DNA from: UBA7985 sp965661545
GTDB lineage: Bacteria; Pseudomonadota; Alphaproteobacteria; UBA7985
DNA length: 64,000 bases
Direction: 5' to 3'
Assembly (NCBI GenBank): GCA_965661545.1
Contig: CBFIEF010000007.1
Coordinates: 1 to 64,000 of the forward strand
The translations under genes were made by a program, and so were the position numbers. Under the pieces are notes generated by a model, which saw nothing but the letters and a program-made list of their open reading frames with translations, was not told where the DNA came from and searched no databases. Position 1 is the stretch's first letter, and each line of letters starts with the position of its first letter. This document shows positions 25,557-34,924 of this stretch, piece after piece.

Positions 25557-26207
25557 ATGAATGCTCTTTCACCAAAAGTTGACGATGCTAAAAGCCTGGC
25601 CCTGAATAAGATCTTAAAGGCAGCTGAATTTGAGTTTGCTGAAAAAGGATTTGACGGCGCCAGCATGAAGGCGTTGTCAACTCGCGCAAGCGTTAGCCAA
25701 TCTCTGCTGCACTATCACTTCGCCTCTAAGGTTAAGCTCTACGAGGCCGTAATCCGCCGGCGGTCAAAACTCATCAACGATGACCGTATCCAGCGACTTG
25801 AGCTGATCGATTTGAAGCAGGAAGACGCGCTCCACCAAATCTTCGAAGCCTTGTTCATGCCTGCACTGGGGCCGCGCGGTGGTGGTCGGGCCTATGCCCG
25901 CATTTTTGCCGGCTTGATTGCAGGTCACGAGCGCGACCAAGCGCTCGTGCGCGAATGCTACGACCCCACAGCACAGAAATTTGTTGACGCCATCTCGCTG
26001 GCTTTGGGTGGGTGCAATCGCTCAATAGCAGCGCAAATTTATCAATTTTCCCTCGGGGTGCTGGCGTCAGTCATCTCAAGGGACGGGCGTGCTGAACGCC
26101 TGGGTGGTGAGCATGACGTTCCCATGGAGGACACTCTGCTTTTGGAACAGCTCGCCAGTTTTGTCGTCGGTGGCTCAAGGGCCATTGCGCGGCCAAGTAC
26201 TTGTTAA
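25557..26207 (+). CDS. TetR family transcriptional regulator
   Basis: Regulator of 216 residues. The N-terminal HTH (about 15-65) has the TetR pattern ILKAAEFEFAEKGFDGAS, then TRASVSQSLLHYHF, with the recognition helix near SQSLLHYHF. The rest is an all-helical ligand-binding and dimerisation domain. It is the first gene of an apparent operon: the TRAP binding protein starts 20 bases after its stop, and a perfect palindrome lies just upstream of its start, so autorepression is likely. The inducer is probably the TRAP substrate or a catabolite. Confidence 0.92.
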   Translation: MNALSPKVDDAKSLALNKILKAAEFEFAEKGFDGASMKALSTRASVSQSLLHYHFASKVKLYEAVIRRRSKLINDDRIQRLELIDLKQEDALHQIFEALFMPALGPRGGGRAYARIFAGLIAGHERDQALVRECYDPTAQKFVDAISLALGGCNRSIAAQIYQFSLGVLASVISRDGRAERLGGEHDVPMEDTLLLEQLASFVVGGSRAIARPSTC

Positions 26208-26226
26208 AAAGGAGGAGAACGTAACC

Positions 26227-27291
26227 ATGAGAACACAAATGAAGATGAGAGTTGCCGCTGCGGCGGTTGCTATCCTTGCGCCGGGGTTGGCCTTTGCCGA
26301 CAGCTACAGCGCAACCGTTGTCGCTGGTCATCCGGGGGTTTTTCGGTGGGTTAAAATGATCGACGAAGCCTTTGTACCCGGCGTTAATGCTGGCCTAGAA
26401 GGCACGGGCCACAGCATGAGTTTCGACGGCCAATATGGCGGCGCCATTGCCAAGGTTGGTGATGAGCTAGAAACTGTTGAGGCTGGCCTCGCAGAGATCG
26501 GTGTTTGTCAAAGCCTGTTCGACCCAGCGAAGTTGGCTGTACAAAACGTAACTTACTACACCCCCTTTGTCAGCGATGACCCACGCACGGTATCAGAGTT
26601 GATGGACAGCTTGCACCGCAGCGATCCGCGGATGACGGCCGCTTACGGTGAAAACGGCGTTGTCTACTTAGGCGCACCCGTTGGCATCGATGACTATCTG
26701 CTGATGACCAAGTTCCCGATTGAGTCCCTTGCGGACCTCGATGGCCGTAAGATTGCAGCTCCAGGACCAGCGATTAACTGGCTGTCGGGCACAGGCGCAG
26801 TTGGCGTTTCTGGCAACCTGACGACCTACTACAACGAGCTCAAGACCGGCGTTTATGATGGTGTGATCGTATTCGCATCAGCAGCGCTGCCGGGCAAGCT
26901 GTATGAAGTCGCGCCTTACGTGACCCGCGCTGGCTTGGGCGCACAGTACGCCGGAGCGCTTTGCGCAAACGCGGATTGGTATGGCGGCCTGGATGCATCG
27001 GCTCAAGATGCCTTGCACGCCGGTGCTGATGCCGCTCGTGAGTGGTACCTGTCAGCTCTAGAGGGGGCGGTTGCCACATCCTTCAAAGTCATGGGCGACA
27101 ATGGCGCGACCATTACAATGGCAAGCGACGAAATGCGCATGGCGTGGGCTGCGGGCATGGATAACGCCGCCAAGCAATGGGCTGAAAGCCTCGATGCCAA
27201 GGGCATTCCCGGCTCCGAAGTTCTGGCTCTCTACATGAACTCAATGCGTGCGGCAGGTGCCACACCTTTGCGGGATTGGGACAGCGAGTGA
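26227..27291 (+). CDS. DctP-type TRAP solute-binding protein
   Basis: Periplasmic binding protein of 354 residues. The ATG at 26227 is preceded by AAAGGAGGAG and opens a signal peptide (VAAAAVAILAPGLAFAD); a longer reading from 26089 would run into the TetR gene. Features typical of DctP-like proteins are LADLDGRKIAAPGP in the middle and GVYDGVIVFASAALPGKLYEVAPY, the segment lining the ligand cleft. The GTG of the small permease overlaps its stop (GTGA). The context of cyclase-family hydrolase, BKACE and proline-racemase relatives suggests a carboxylated nitrogenous compound as ligand. Confidence 0.9.
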   Translation: MRTQMKMRVAAAAVAILAPGLAFADSYSATVVAGHPGVFRWVKMIDEAFVPGVNAGLEGTGHSMSFDGQYGGAIAKVGDELETVEAGLAEIGVCQSLFDPAKLAVQNVTYYTPFVSDDPRTVSELMDSLHRSDPRMTAAYGENGVVYLGAPVGIDDYLLMTKFPIESLADLDGRKIAAPGPAINWLSGTGAVGVSGNLTTYYNELKTGVYDGVIVFASAALPGKLYEVAPYVTRAGLGAQYAGALCANADWYGGLDASAQDALHAGADAAREWYLSALEGAVATSFKVMGDNGATITMASDEMRMAWAAGMDNAAKQWAESLDAKGIPGSEVLALYMNSMRAAGATPLRDWDSE

Positions 27292-27833
27292 CCGCAAGCC
27301 CAAAAAACCGGGCGCTCCGCGCGTCCGGTTTCTTTCTCAGAATTCTGGATACAGTGACCGCCCTTGCAAACGTTTCAGGTTCCTTGCTGATTCTGGCGCT
27401 GGTGGCGCTGATTGCCGCTGACGTTGCGGGGCGAAACCTGCTGGGCCAACCGATTTCTGGGGTTCCAGAGATGGTTTCGCTTTCGATTGTCGCGATTGTC
27501 TTTTTGCAAGCTCCCCAAGCCCTGCGCGCCGGTCGCTTTACCCGCAGCGATGGCTTGATCGAAGTGCTTCGCAAGCGTTCAAAAACACTGACAAAGTGGC
27601 TTGAGACGGTCTTTGACCTTATTGGCCTGTTTGTTCTGTCCGCCATTCTCTACGCCCATTGGCCCATTATGATTCGGTCGTGGGTGCGTGAAGATTTTGT
27701 CGGTGCCGTGGGGGACTTCACAGCACCAACCTGGCCGGTCAAAGGCATGCTCGCCATTGGCGCAGCCTTGCTGGCGTTACAATTTCTCGCTCGGATCATT
27801 CGGCGGTGGGAGGGGCGAGATGAGTCCCTTTGA
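27288..27833 (+). CDS. TRAP transporter small permease (DctQ type)
   Basis: Four-helix inner-membrane subunit of 181 residues. The GTG at 27288 overlaps the stop of the binding protein by 4 bases, indicating translational coupling. Hydrophobic helices include SGSLLILALVALIAADVAG and SLSIVAIVFLQAPQALRAG; the segment GRNLLGQPISGVPEM between the first two is a DctQ hallmark. It overlaps the large permease by 14 bases. Confidence 0.9.
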   Translation: MTASPKNRALRASGFFLRILDTVTALANVSGSLLILALVALIAADVAGRNLLGQPISGVPEMVSLSIVAIVFLQAPQALRAGRFTRSDGLIEVLRKRSKTLTKWLETVFDLIGLFVLSAILYAHWPIMIRSWVREDFVGAVGDFTAPTWPVKGMLAIGAALLALQFLARIIRRWEGRDESL

Positions 27834-29130
27834 GATCGGCATGTTGGCCCTTGCTGCGATGGGCGTGCTGGTGCTGTTTGGGCTTTACGTCCCGATTGCA
27901 CTAATTGCCTGCTCTTTTGTCGGCGTTTGGGCCATCAAAGGCTCCCCCATTCTCGCATCCAAGATGCTCGGTTTGGCCGCCAACGACGCGATATCGTCGT
28001 ACTTTTTTGGCGTTGTCCCGCTCTATGTCCTGATGGGTTTCCTTGTGGCTGAAAGTGGCATGGGACGCGATGCGTTCGAAGTTGCCAACACCATGTTCCG
28101 CCGGATCAAAGGCGGGTTGGGTCTGGGCACCATCGCTGCCAACACCATCTTTGCCGCCATCACAGGAATCTCCATAGCCTCCGCTGCCGTTTTCACCAAA
28201 ATCGCCGTCCCTGAGCTGCGGCGTCACGGCTACACGCCGCGTTTCTCGGTGGGACTGGTTGCGGGGTCATCGGTGCTGGGGATGCTGATCCCGCCGTCGC
28301 TCTTGTTGATCCTCTACGGCCTATTAACCGAGCAGAGCATCGGCGATCTGTTTGTCGCAGGCATTGGCCCGGGTTTGCTGTTGGCTGTGCTCTTTGGGAT
28401 TGGGACCCTGCTGCTGGCGCAGTTTGCGCCGGGGTTTGTAGGTCGCAATCTCAGCCAAGACAGCAGCAAAATGTCGAGCGTTGAACTGCTGGCTAAGGGA
28501 TTGCCCATCACGGGTCTAATCGTGCTGGTTCTGGGCGGGATTTATGCGGGTGTATTTACGCCGGTCGAGGCTGGTGCAGTCGGCACGGTCGCGGCTCTGG
28601 TTATCGGACTGGCCAAACGCTCACTCAGCCTGTCTGGACTGTGGCGGGTTTTGGTAGAAACGGGCTTAGTAACAGCGTCCGTATGCTTCTTGATTATCGC
28701 CGCGCAAATGTACTCAAGGATGCTGGCATTCTCTGGTCTGCCGAACACTTTTGGCGAGTTTGTCACTGGCGCAGATTTAGGGTTGATCGGCCTGATATGC
28801 CTCTATGTTCTGGTGGTCATCCTGTTCGGCATGATCCTCGATTCATCATCGATTATGCTGATCCTTGTCCCGCTGATGTTGCCGATCTTACAGCCCATGG
28901 GCGTTGATCTGGTGTGGTTCGGGATCATTACCGTGATCGCGGTGGAGATCGGACTACTGACCCCGCCCTTTGGGATATCAGTCTACGTGATCAAATCCAC
29001 CCTCAATGACCCGGCCATAAAGCTCTCAGACATCTTCCTTGGCGCTGCACCTTTTGCGCTGATGATGCTGATTTGCCTGTTTGCCGTCATCGTTTTCCCT
29101 TCAATCGCAACCGGCTTTCTGGGTCGGTAG
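27820..29130 (+). CDS. TRAP transporter large permease (DctM type)
   Basis: Main TRAP channel subunit, 436 residues, about twelve helices. The ATG at 27820 (MSPFEIGMLALAAMG) has GGGAGGGG directly upstream and gives the usual length. Family segments include FFGVVPLYVLMGFLV near the N-terminus, AAITGISIASAAVFTKIA and GMLIPPSLLLILYGLL in the middle, and EIGLLTPPFGISVYVIK near the C-terminus. It works with the DctP and DctQ proteins encoded just upstream. The cyclase-family gene starts 8 bases after its stop. Confidence 0.93.
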   Translation: MSPFEIGMLALAAMGVLVLFGLYVPIALIACSFVGVWAIKGSPILASKMLGLAANDAISSYFFGVVPLYVLMGFLVAESGMGRDAFEVANTMFRRIKGGLGLGTIAANTIFAAITGISIASAAVFTKIAVPELRRHGYTPRFSVGLVAGSSVLGMLIPPSLLLILYGLLTEQSIGDLFVAGIGPGLLLAVLFGIGTLLLAQFAPGFVGRNLSQDSSKMSSVELLAKGLPITGLIVLVLGGIYAGVFTPVEAGAVGTVAALVIGLAKRSLSLSGLWRVLVETGLVTASVCFLIIAAQMYSRMLAFSGLPNTFGEFVTGADLGLIGLICLYVLVVILFGMILDSSSIMLILVPLMLPILQPMGVDLVWFGIITVIAVEIGLLTPPFGISVYVIKSTLNDPAIKLSDIFLGAAPFALMMLICLFAVIVFPSIATGFLGR

Positions 29131-29138
29131 GAGTAAAA

Positions 29139-29915
29139 ATGCCTCGTCGATTTGTTGATCTTTCTGTCGCTCTGGAAGCGGACATTCAATCTGATCCACC
29201 GATCATGCTGCCAGAGATCGAATACTTGGCCCACGCGGATACAGCCGAACAAGTCATCTCGTTCTTCCCGGGCCTCAAGCGCGAAGACCTGCCGCAGGGC
29301 GAAGGGTGGGCCATTGAGAAACTGACGCTCTACACCCACAACGGCACGCACCTGGATGCACCCTATCACCACCACTCTACGATGAACGGTGGGGAGCGGG
29401 CGATTACCATTGATGAAGTGCCGCTGGAGTGGTGTTTCGCGCCCGGCGTAAAGCTCGATTTTCGGCACTTTGACGACGGCTACCTCGTTACGCCCGCCGA
29501 CATTGATGCTGAACTTGCGCGGATTGGGCACACGCTTTCACCGCTGGATATCGTGCTCGTGAACACGTCTGCAGCCGTGCACTACGGCAAGCCAGATTAC
29601 CTGCTCAAGGGGTGTGGTATGGGGCGAGACGCGACCCTGCACTTGCTCGAACAAGGCGTTCGGCTGACCGGTACCGATGCCTGGAGCTGGGACGCGCCGT
29701 TCTCAGTCACCGCCGAGCGGTATGCCGAGACCAAAGACCCCTCCCTGATCTGGGAAGGACACCGGGCGAGCATGGACATCGGCTATTGCCATATCGAGAA
29801 ACTGAGCAACCTCGACACCCTGCCTAGCAACGGGTTCACGGTCTCCTGCTTTCCTTTCAAGATTAAAGCTGCTTCAGCGGGATTTACCCGAGCGGTGGCT
29901 ATCATCGAGGACTAA
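29139..29915 (+). CDS. Cyclase-family metal hydrolase (kynurenine formamidase / isatin hydrolase type)
   Basis: Predicted Mn- or Zn-dependent amidohydrolase of the cyclase superfamily, 258 residues. The ATG at 29139 follows GGTAGGAG. The metal and catalytic motif THNGTHLDAPYHHHS (about residues 65-79) fits HxGTHxDxP. Members of this superfamily open cyclic amides or N-formyl groups, as in isatin hydrolase and kynurenine formamidase; the sequence alone does not choose between them. It lies between the TRAP permease and the BKACE gene with gaps of 8 and 3 bases, so it is very likely part of the same catabolic operon. Confidence 0.87.
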   Translation: MPRRFVDLSVALEADIQSDPPIMLPEIEYLAHADTAEQVISFFPGLKREDLPQGEGWAIEKLTLYTHNGTHLDAPYHHHSTMNGGERAITIDEVPLEWCFAPGVKLDFRHFDDGYLVTPADIDAELARIGHTLSPLDIVLVNTSAAVHYGKPDYLLKGCGMGRDATLHLLEQGVRLTGTDAWSWDAPFSVTAERYAETKDPSLIWEGHRASMDIGYCHIEKLSNLDTLPSNGFTVSCFPFKIKAASAGFTRAVAIIED

Positions 29916-29918
29916 ACC

Positions 29919-30848
29919 ATGCCTAAGACCATCATCACTTGCGCCATCACGGGCGCCGTTCACACGCCTACGATGTCTGAACACCTGCCGGTCCATCCTG
30001 ACACCATCGCCGAGCAAGCCATCGCCGCCGCAGAAGCAGGCGCTGCCGTCATCCACCTACACGCGCGAAACCCAGCCAATGGCGCACCGTCGGTGGATCC
30101 TGCGCACTTCGAGATGTTTCTTTCCCGTATCAAAGACGCAACCGATGCGGTGATCAACATTTCTACTGGCGGCAACCCGATCATGACTGTGGCGGATCGC
30201 ATCCCCGCTGCCCTGCACTTCAGTCCGGAGATGTGCAGCTTGAATATGGGATCTATGAACTTTGCTCTTCACCCGCTAGCGGCGAAGTATCAGACGTGGA
30301 ACGAGGACTGGGAAGAGGGCTACATCCGCAGCTCTGAAGGCAACATCTTCCGCAACACATTCGCGGACATTCGCATGATCTCAGAGCAGCTGGGCGGCGC
30401 TCCGCACCGGGTGAAATTTGAGCATGAATGCTACGACGTAGGGCACTTGTACAACTTGAAATTCTGCTTGGATCAAGGGCTGTTCCAAGCACCCATCTTC
30501 CTGCAATTCGTCATGGGTATTCTTGGCGGTATATCAGCGGAACTTGAGAACCTGATGTTCATGAAGCAAACCGCCGATAAGCTGTTTGGGACGGGCTATC
30601 AGTGGTCGGTCATCGGTGCCGGCGCGCAACAGATGCGGCTGGCGTCGGTTGCGGGGCAAATGGGCGGGCATTGCCGGGTGGGTCTGGAGGACTCGCTCTA
30701 TATCTCACGCGGTCAGCTGGCTCAGTCGAACGCGGAGCAAGTCGCAAAAATCCGGCGCATCCTCGAAGAACAGGGCAACGAAATCGCTACGCCGGACGAG
30801 GCGCGGGCAATCCTAAACCTCAAAGGCCCTGATCAGGTGAATTTCTAA
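29919..30848 (+). CDS. BKACE family beta-keto acid cleavage enzyme (DUF849)
   Basis: TIM-barrel zinc enzyme of 309 residues. BKACE proteins condense a beta-keto acid with acetyl-CoA, giving acetoacetate and a new CoA ester. Sequence marks are ITCAITGAVHTP at the N-terminus, the zinc motif VIHLHARNP, VINISTGG and the C-terminal GGHCRVGLEDSLYI. The stop shares its last base with the ATG of the OsmC gene. In this operon it would follow transport and ring or amide opening. Family members act on diverse keto acids, including 3-keto-5-aminohexanoate and dehydrocarnitine, so the substrate stays open. Confidence 0.92.
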   Translation: MPKTIITCAITGAVHTPTMSEHLPVHPDTIAEQAIAAAEAGAAVIHLHARNPANGAPSVDPAHFEMFLSRIKDATDAVINISTGGNPIMTVADRIPAALHFSPEMCSLNMGSMNFALHPLAAKYQTWNEDWEEGYIRSSEGNIFRNTFADIRMISEQLGGAPHRVKFEHECYDVGHLYNLKFCLDQGLFQAPIFLQFVMGILGGISAELENLMFMKQTADKLFGTGYQWSVIGAGAQQMRLASVAGQMGGHCRVGLEDSLYISRGQLAQSNAEQVAKIRRILEEQGNEIATPDEARAILNLKGPDQVNF

Positions 30849-31348
30849 TGACGACAATCGCACAACCAGACCACCCCCTTACCGTTACCTTTACATGCTC
30901 CGGCCAAGCCACAGGAAAGATGCGCAACGATCTCGACGTGCGCATGGTGGAGCCGATGGAGGAGCATTTTACGCTTGCCACAGATGAAGGTCCGTTTCAC
31001 GGCGGAGATGCCACGGCCCCGCCCCCGCTTGCGCTGTTTGTCGGTGGAATGACCGGCTGTATCATGACCCAACTGCGCGCCTTTGCCCGCCGGATGGATG
31101 TTATGATCGACGATCTGCGGGTTGAAACGACCGTGCGCTGGGGCTGGGTTCCCAAGGACAAGATCTATGAAACCCACCCTAAATCTTTCGAAATCGACGT
31201 GTATCTTGAAAGCTCGTCTGATTTGGATCAGCAGGTTGCGCTGATCCAAGCGGCGCGCAAGGGATGCTTCATTGAGCAAACGTTGGGGCGTGAAAATACG
31301 ATCAATCACCGTTTACGGACGCCGCATGGGTTTTTGCGCGTAAAGTAA
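30848..31348 (+). CDS. OsmC family protein
   Basis: OsmC/Ohr-fold protein of 166 residues, usually a thiol-dependent peroxidase or, in some clades, a protein of catabolic operons with unknown activity. Both family Cys are present, in MTGCIMTQL and RKGCFIEQTL. The start is fused to the BKACE stop (TAATG), so the gene is translationally coupled to the catabolic operon. It is the last gene of that operon and converges with the proline-racemase-like gene. Confidence 0.86.
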   Translation: MTTIAQPDHPLTVTFTCSGQATGKMRNDLDVRMVEPMEEHFTLATDEGPFHGGDATAPPPLALFVGGMTGCIMTQLRAFARRMDVMIDDLRVETTVRWGWVPKDKIYETHPKSFEIDVYLESSSDLDQQVALIQAARKGCFIEQTLGRENTINHRLRTPHGFLRVK

Positions 31349-31359
31349 CGCGGCTAACG

Positions 31360-32388
31360 CTAACGCGCGCCCCATGTGTCAGACAGCCTGTAGCCTTCGG
31401 GCCAAGGATCATCGGGATCGAGCATGTGCTCATGCACCCCCGTGATCCACGCTCGGCCTGATATCTCTGGAATAATCGCGGGCGTATCGCCTACGGTTGC
31501 GGTCGCCAAAATGGTGCCTGAGAACGTGGAACCGATTACTGAGCGCACCGTCATCATCTCACCAACGGCCATTTCCCCCCGTGCGTGGAGCAACGCCATG
31601 CGGGCAGAAAGGGCTGTTCCTGTCGGCGAACGATCCACTTTGCCCGGTTGAATGGCGACAGCCGCGGCGGACTCTAGACCATCGGGCCCCCGTGTCACTG
31701 GACCAGCAAACAGACAGAAAGAGAAATGCGTCCAATCGGGATTTTCTGGGTGGTGAAAGCGTAGTTGCTCGTTGGCCGCGTCCGTGATCTTGACGCCAAG
31801 TCGTGCAATCTGGTGCGCTTCGTCTTCGACCAGTGACAACCCCAGCGCCTCGGCGTCCACCACCACAAAACTATCCCCGCCGTAGGCGGTATCAACGGTG
31901 AGTGCGCCAAGCCCTTCGACGGTTAGGGTTTGATCCAGTTCAGCCGCGAAGGAAGGAACGTTTTGCACAAAAATCCGCTCTGCCTTACCGTCGCGACAGC
32001 GCGCGCGGACACGCACCAAACCGCCCGGCGCTTCCAGCGTCAGCGTTGTTTCTGGCTCGGTCATTGGGATAATGTCAGCATCGAGCAGAACCGTCGCGAC
32101 ACAAATGGCATTAGAGCCAGACATCGGCGGCGTATCCTCGGGCTCCATGATGATCCACCCGGTGTGAGCATCCGGATGCTTTGGCGGGACCAGCAGATTG
32201 ACGTGGCGAAAAACACCGCCCCGTGGCTCGTTTAGCACGAAGTTCCGCAAAGTCTGGTCGCGAGCAATCCACCGGCTTTGCTCCCAAATCGTCTCCCCCG
32301 GCGGCGGTGAAACACCACCCACAATCACGTCCCCTACTTCACCCTCAGCGTGGGCTGAAATCACATGGATGGTTTTTGAGCTTCGCAC
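31360..32388 (-). CDS. Proline racemase family protein with Ser/Thr active-site pair
   Basis: Proline racemase / hydroxyproline epimerase / trans-3-hydroxyproline dehydratase superfamily, 342 residues. The first catalytic position, normally Cys in MCGH, is Ser90 in PPMSGSNAICV. The second, normally Cys in DRSPCGTG, is Thr256 in DRSPTGTALSARM. Racemases and epimerases use Cys/Cys or Ser/Cys; known trans-3-hydroxy-L-proline dehydratases use Cys/Thr. Thr at the second site argues against racemisation and suits a dehydratase, but the lack of any Cys makes the assignment uncertain. It converges with the OsmC gene, 11 bases apart. Confidence 0.82.
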   Translation of the reverse strand: MRSSKTIHVISAHAEGEVGDVIVGGVSPPPGETIWEQSRWIARDQTLRNFVLNEPRGGVFRHVNLLVPPKHPDAHTGWIIMEPEDTPPMSGSNAICVATVLLDADIIPMTEPETTLTLEAPGGLVRVRARCRDGKAERIFVQNVPSFAAELDQTLTVEGLGALTVDTAYGGDSFVVVDAEALGLSLVEDEAHQIARLGVKITDAANEQLRFHHPENPDWTHFSFCLFAGPVTRGPDGLESAAAVAIQPGKVDRSPTGTALSARMALLHARGEMAVGEMMTVRSVIGSTFSGTILATATVGDTPAIIPEISGRAWITGVHEHMLDPDDPWPEGYRLSDTWGAR

Positions 32389-32664
32389 GCAATGCGCCTC
32401 TTTTCTTTTGTTGGCTGAACAAAGCTATTCCCTTTCGCGAGCGCGTCAAAGGCCCGGCATCATTACTCCCAAATTATGATAACGTGAGCCATCCAAAGCA
32501 CGGAGAATAAAGCACCGGTCAGAGAAGTTCTTGAACTCCAATCGGTGCTGAATAGCTGCCAAGGCAACTTGGGTACAGCCATCATGAAGCAAGAACGCTT
32601 TCAAAAATGGGCTAAGCCCATTGGTCGATAGCCATCTGGAAAGCCCCTCGGGCTTTACTGGGGC
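32389..32664. other. Intergenic region with hairpin and an unexplained short reading frame
   Basis: About 275 bases between two minus-strand genes. A 7-bp hairpin AAAGCCC/GGGCTTT (32640-32656) lies 8 bases past the stop of the molybdenum-subunit gene without a clear T-run. A plus-strand frame at 32488-32631 is open for 47 codons but has no convincing start. The promoter of the proline-racemase-like gene must lie here; no clear boxes were seen. Confidence 0.4.
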
Positions 32665-34920
32665 TCAAACAAAAGAGAACGATTGGTTAAACGGCAACTG
32701 ACGCGCGCGCTGGCCCGTAAGGGCAAACAGCGCGTTACCCAAGGCTGGCGCAGCAGGTGGTGTCCCGATCTCCCCGACGCCACCGATGTAGGGTGCGTTC
32801 TCGAGGATCCGCACATCAAAGACCGGTGCTGCCCCCATTCGCAAAGCGTCATAGTCGTAAAAATTCGACTGCTCCGCTTCCCCATCGCTAAACGTAACCT
32901 CACCCATCACTGCCGCCGACAGTCCGAACAGGCATCCACCCGTGAGCTGGGCTTCGATGTTACCCGGATCGAGAGCAACACCGACGTCTGCTGCGATCCA
33001 GACTTTAGCGATACGGATGGCGTCGCCCTCTTGCACGACCTCAACAACTTGAGCGACGGGGGAACCGAACGAGTACGTGAATCCGACCCCCAGCGCACGT
33101 CCAGAACGGCGCTCGCCAGACCAGTTTGACATCTCGCCCACGGCTTCGAGCACACGAAGGCTCGGCGCGTGTTCTTCGCGAGTCATGTCCATGCGAAAGG
33201 CCAATGGATCGCGCTCAGCGGCGTGGGCCATTTCGTCGATAAAGCTGTCAAAGAAGAACCCGCCAAAGGATGCGCCCACGGCGCGCCAGTAACCAATGGG
33301 CAAAGTCGAGGGCACAACATGGCCCCGCACACGATAGTTTGGAATCCGGTAAGGTTGATCATGTGCCCCGGACAAGCCTTCGGGGTCGCTGTTGCCGGAC
33401 AAGGCCGCTTGCTCTCGCGTCAACGGCGCCAGCGTAGGTCTTGCGCGTGATTGCAAGATGACGGAGGACGCGGCAAAGGACACATCCACCGCCACCGGCT
33501 CACCCGCATTCACCACGCCCCGCATGCGCGCCATGGCAGCCGGGCGATAGAAGTCGCGCCGCATGTCTTCTTCGCGGGACCATGTGAGCTTGATCGGCAC
33601 ACCGGGGCGTTTCGTGGCAACGCGCGTCGCAAGGACGGCTACGTCCGCCTCACCTCGCCGACCAAAGCCTCCCCCCATGACCGTGGTGGTCACTGTCACC
33701 TGCTCTGGCTCCAAGCCCGCTTCTTGCGCGCAGGCTGATTGAATAGAGGTCGGCGACTGGTTTCCGCACCAAACGGACAAAGCACCATCGGTGAACAACG
33801 CTGTTGCGTTCATCGGCTCCATCGTCGCATGGGCGAGAAAGGGCACGCTGTATTCTGCGCGCAGCTCTTGTCCCGGATGATCATCGTCCGCTTTGCCATC
33901 GTCGCGCCCAACAGTATCGGGAGCTACGTCAAAGGCCGCTTCGACCTCTGCCATCAAACCAGCGGTCGTATCCGGATAGAGCGACGGCTCCCACTGAACA
34001 TCCACCGCTTCTGCGGCCTGCATCGCGATCCATGTGTTGTCGGCGATCACAGCAATGCCTTCGCCCATGTCGATGACCCCATCTACGCCAACCATGGTCT
34101 TGGCGACAGACGCATCAAAACCGCGCATGCCCTGGCGTCGCGGACTCATCCGGACAGAGGCAAACTTCATGTCTTCGAGCACCACATCGATGCTGTACAT
34201 CGCCTTGCCCGTGATTTTGTCTTCCATGTCCACGCGCGGCAAAGACTTCCCCAAAAAACGCCACGTGGAGGGGTCGCGCAGCCGGACGTTTGGGGGGCTG
34301 ATTTCTGCGGCCTCAGCTGCCAAAGTCTGATAGCTCAGCGCTTGCCCATCGGAGGCAATAACGTAGCCATCGCGGGTTTCCAGCGTATCAGGCCCAACGC
34401 CCAACCGCTTACCCGCAGCACGCTTGAGCACTTCACGCGCCGTCGCGCCAGCGATCCGCATCCGCTCGAACCCATCCCGCATGGAGGTCGAGCCCCCAGT
34501 CATTTGCAGCGACAGCAGCTTCGCGCCATTTCCAGCGAATTCGCGCATGGCCTGCTGTAAGTCGTTGACCTTGTAGTCCTTAAACGGCAGCGCCATCCCG
34601 AACAAAGCGGAGTTGTAATAAGCTTTGGCCGGTGGGCCGTGGATGACGGTGATGTCGTTCCAGTCCACGTCAAGCTCTTCAGCAATCAGCGCGGCCCAGG
34701 TCGTGTGCACGCCCTGCCCCATCTCAGCCTTTGGACTGACAAGTGTGACACCATCTTCGGTGATGATGACAAAGGCGTTCAGGCTGATGCGGCCTTCCGC
34801 GGAACCCAGCGGATTGGGCACCGGCTCAACGAACTTATAAACCCCAAAGGCGACCCCGCCCGCCATGGCGACGGAACCGACCAAAAACGTACGGCGAGCA
34901 ATCTTTGCAACGCGACCCAT
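32665..34920 (-). CDS. Molybdopterin-binding subunit, isoquinoline 1-oxidoreductase beta (IorB) type
   Basis: Large subunit of a xanthine-dehydrogenase-family molybdenum hydroxylase, 751 residues. The N-terminus has a Tat signal (ARRTFLVGS followed by a hydrophobic stretch), so the enzyme is folded in the cytoplasm and exported. Molybdopterin-contact regions include TTTVMGGGFGRRGEADVA and AVGASFGGFFFDSFIDE. The C-terminal GVGEIGTPPAAPALGNAL supplies the base-catalytic Glu. It starts 4 bases after the stop of the small 2Fe-2S subunit. IorAB-type enzymes oxidise N-heterocycles or aldehydes; the substrate here is unknown. No maturation gene is in the window. Confidence 0.9.
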   Translation of the reverse strand: MGRVAKIARRTFLVGSVAMAGGVAFGVYKFVEPVPNPLGSAEGRISLNAFVIITEDGVTLVSPKAEMGQGVHTTWAALIAEELDVDWNDITVIHGPPAKAYYNSALFGMALPFKDYKVNDLQQAMREFAGNGAKLLSLQMTGGSTSMRDGFERMRIAGATAREVLKRAAGKRLGVGPDTLETRDGYVIASDGQALSYQTLAAEAAEISPPNVRLRDPSTWRFLGKSLPRVDMEDKITGKAMYSIDVVLEDMKFASVRMSPRRQGMRGFDASVAKTMVGVDGVIDMGEGIAVIADNTWIAMQAAEAVDVQWEPSLYPDTTAGLMAEVEAAFDVAPDTVGRDDGKADDDHPGQELRAEYSVPFLAHATMEPMNATALFTDGALSVWCGNQSPTSIQSACAQEAGLEPEQVTVTTTVMGGGFGRRGEADVAVLATRVATKRPGVPIKLTWSREEDMRRDFYRPAAMARMRGVVNAGEPVAVDVSFAASSVILQSRARPTLAPLTREQAALSGNSDPEGLSGAHDQPYRIPNYRVRGHVVPSTLPIGYWRAVGASFGGFFFDSFIDEMAHAAERDPLAFRMDMTREEHAPSLRVLEAVGEMSNWSGERRSGRALGVGFTYSFGSPVAQVVEVVQEGDAIRIAKVWIAADVGVALDPGNIEAQLTGGCLFGLSAAVMGEVTFSDGEAEQSNFYDYDALRMGAAPVFDVRILENAPYIGGVGEIGTPPAAPALGNALFALTGQRARQLPFNQSFSFV

Positions 34921-34924
34921 GGCC

